The notes under the pieces were generated by a model. That model was not told where the DNA came from and did not search any database. It saw only the letters and a list, made by a program, of their open reading frames with translations. A program made the position numbers and the translations under genes. From NCBI GenBank assembly GCA_025963725.1, contig JAOQAE010000002.1, forward strand, positions 1,606,411-1,670,410: a stretch of DNA of 64,000 bases, read 5' to 3'. Numbering within the stretch: the stretch's first letter is position 1; each line of letters opens with the position of its first letter. This document shows positions 63,584-64,000 of the stretch, piece by piece. This DNA comes from Bacteroidota bacterium. Lineage in GTDB: Bacteria; Bacteroidota; Bacteroidia; 2-12-FULL-35-15.

Positions 63584-64000
63584 TTAGTCTGCCGGCTGGC
63601 GTTTCTGGGTGAGGTAATAAACCGGGATGCCGATCGCAACGATCAGCAATCCCAGCCCGGTGCTTATCGGGCTGTAAATTAACAGGTCGATGCAGATCGC
63701 AGTGGTTACGATAATATACAAAGCGGGGATCAGCGGATAACCGAAAGCCTTATACGGGCGTTCTGTATCCGGCTCTTTTTTCCGGAGGATAAAGATCCCG
63801 GCAATGGTTAAAATATAAAACAGCAGGGAAGCGAATGTGGCATATTCGAGCAAGGCGCCATATTGCCCCGACAAGCAAAGCACGCACGCCCAGATGCACT
63901 GAAGCCATAATGCCTTTGCAGGAACCTGCTTTTCATTTAACACAGCCGCCTTCTTAAAGAACAAGCCGTCTTTTGCCATTGCATAGAACAAGCGGGCACC
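63584..64000 (-). CDS. APC-family amino-acid permease, C-terminal part (5' end outside window)
   Basis: The frame is open to the window edge. The visible 138 residues start in a conserved loop (GARLFYAMAKDGLFFKKAAV, then LNEKQVPAKALWLQCIWAC) and contain four membrane helices ending in GLLIVAIGIPVYYLTQKRQ. It resembles the amino acid-polyamine-organocation family that imports amino acids by exchange or proton symport. The loop KKEPDTERPYKAFGYPLIPA before the last two helices is typical. The substrate is not readable. About 330 residues lie beyond base 64000. Confidence 0.9.
   Translation of the reverse strand, partial: GARLFYAMAKDGLFFKKAAVLNEKQVPAKALWLQCIWACVLCLSGQYGALLEYATFASLLFYILTIAGIFILRKKEPDTERPYKAFGYPLIPALYIIVTTAICIDLLIYSPISTGLGLLIVAIGIPVYYLTQKRQPAD

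Overview
The window reads as chromosomal DNA of a free-living member of the Bacteroidota; genus cannot be read from it. Evidence: several promoters match the Bacteroidota form (TTG or TTTG, 19-20 bases, TAnnTTTG); starts lack strong Shine-Dalgarno sites and follow A-rich leaders; secreted proteins end in type IX secretion (T9SS) sorting tails; SBBP-repeat, SPOR, TPR-histidine-kinase and SpoIIE-type phosphatase proteins are of types common in that phylum; and a fused B12 mutase (icmF) is present. No transposase, integrase of a mobile element, prophage, rRNA or CRISPR array was seen.

Layout. 1-6.7 kb: the 3' part of valS, a small acidic protein, a YdcF-type membrane protein, a predicted membrane aminopeptidase, an exported helical-repeat protein, and a zinc alcohol dehydrogenase paired with an unknown protein. 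6.8-10.3 kb: icmF, whose reading frame carries an in-frame palindromic repeat. 10.3-13.0 kb: a solitary AT-rich gene with SMEK, NACHT and pentapeptide regions, the best candidate for an immune (antiphage) protein. 13.1-25.5 kb: ordinary accessory and housekeeping genes (AIM24-like, TatD, TcdA, two SpoIIE phosphatases, two GNAT enzymes, a radical SAM protein, DNA polymerase IV). 25.6-33.8 kb: a large SBBP/Ig-like T9SS cargo protein, a YcaQ-type glycosylase, a SPOR protein, a C1 peptidase and a DUF3467 protein. 34.1-39.5 kb: a duplicated two-gene cassette (small T9SS-tail protein plus collagen-like protein), followed by a TPR histidine kinase / LuxR response-regulator pair. 42.4-56.1 kb: the core informational block, all on the minus strand: tRNA-Thr, tRNA-Tyr, tRNA-Gly, tRNA-Thr, tuf, tRNA-Trp, secE, nusG, rplK, rplA, rplJ, rplL, rpoB, rpoC, started by a strong promoter at 56.06-56.09 kb. 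56.2-64 kb: hpf, a Xer recombinase, a leucine-rich-repeat T9SS cargo gene wedged before rpsU, then acyl-CoA dehydrogenase, apt, a helix-hairpin-helix protein and the 3' end of an amino-acid permease.

How they fit together. The informational block supplies RNA polymerase, ribosomal proteins, EF-Tu and tRNAs. IcmF and the acyl-CoA dehydrogenase suggest short-chain or branched acyl-CoA metabolism. The T9SS cargo, collagen-like and LRR proteins build the cell surface. TPR kinases and phosphatases are the signalling layer. Between genes lie several families of palindromic repeats; some are mosaic, one has split an older inverted repeat and one has become part of a protein.
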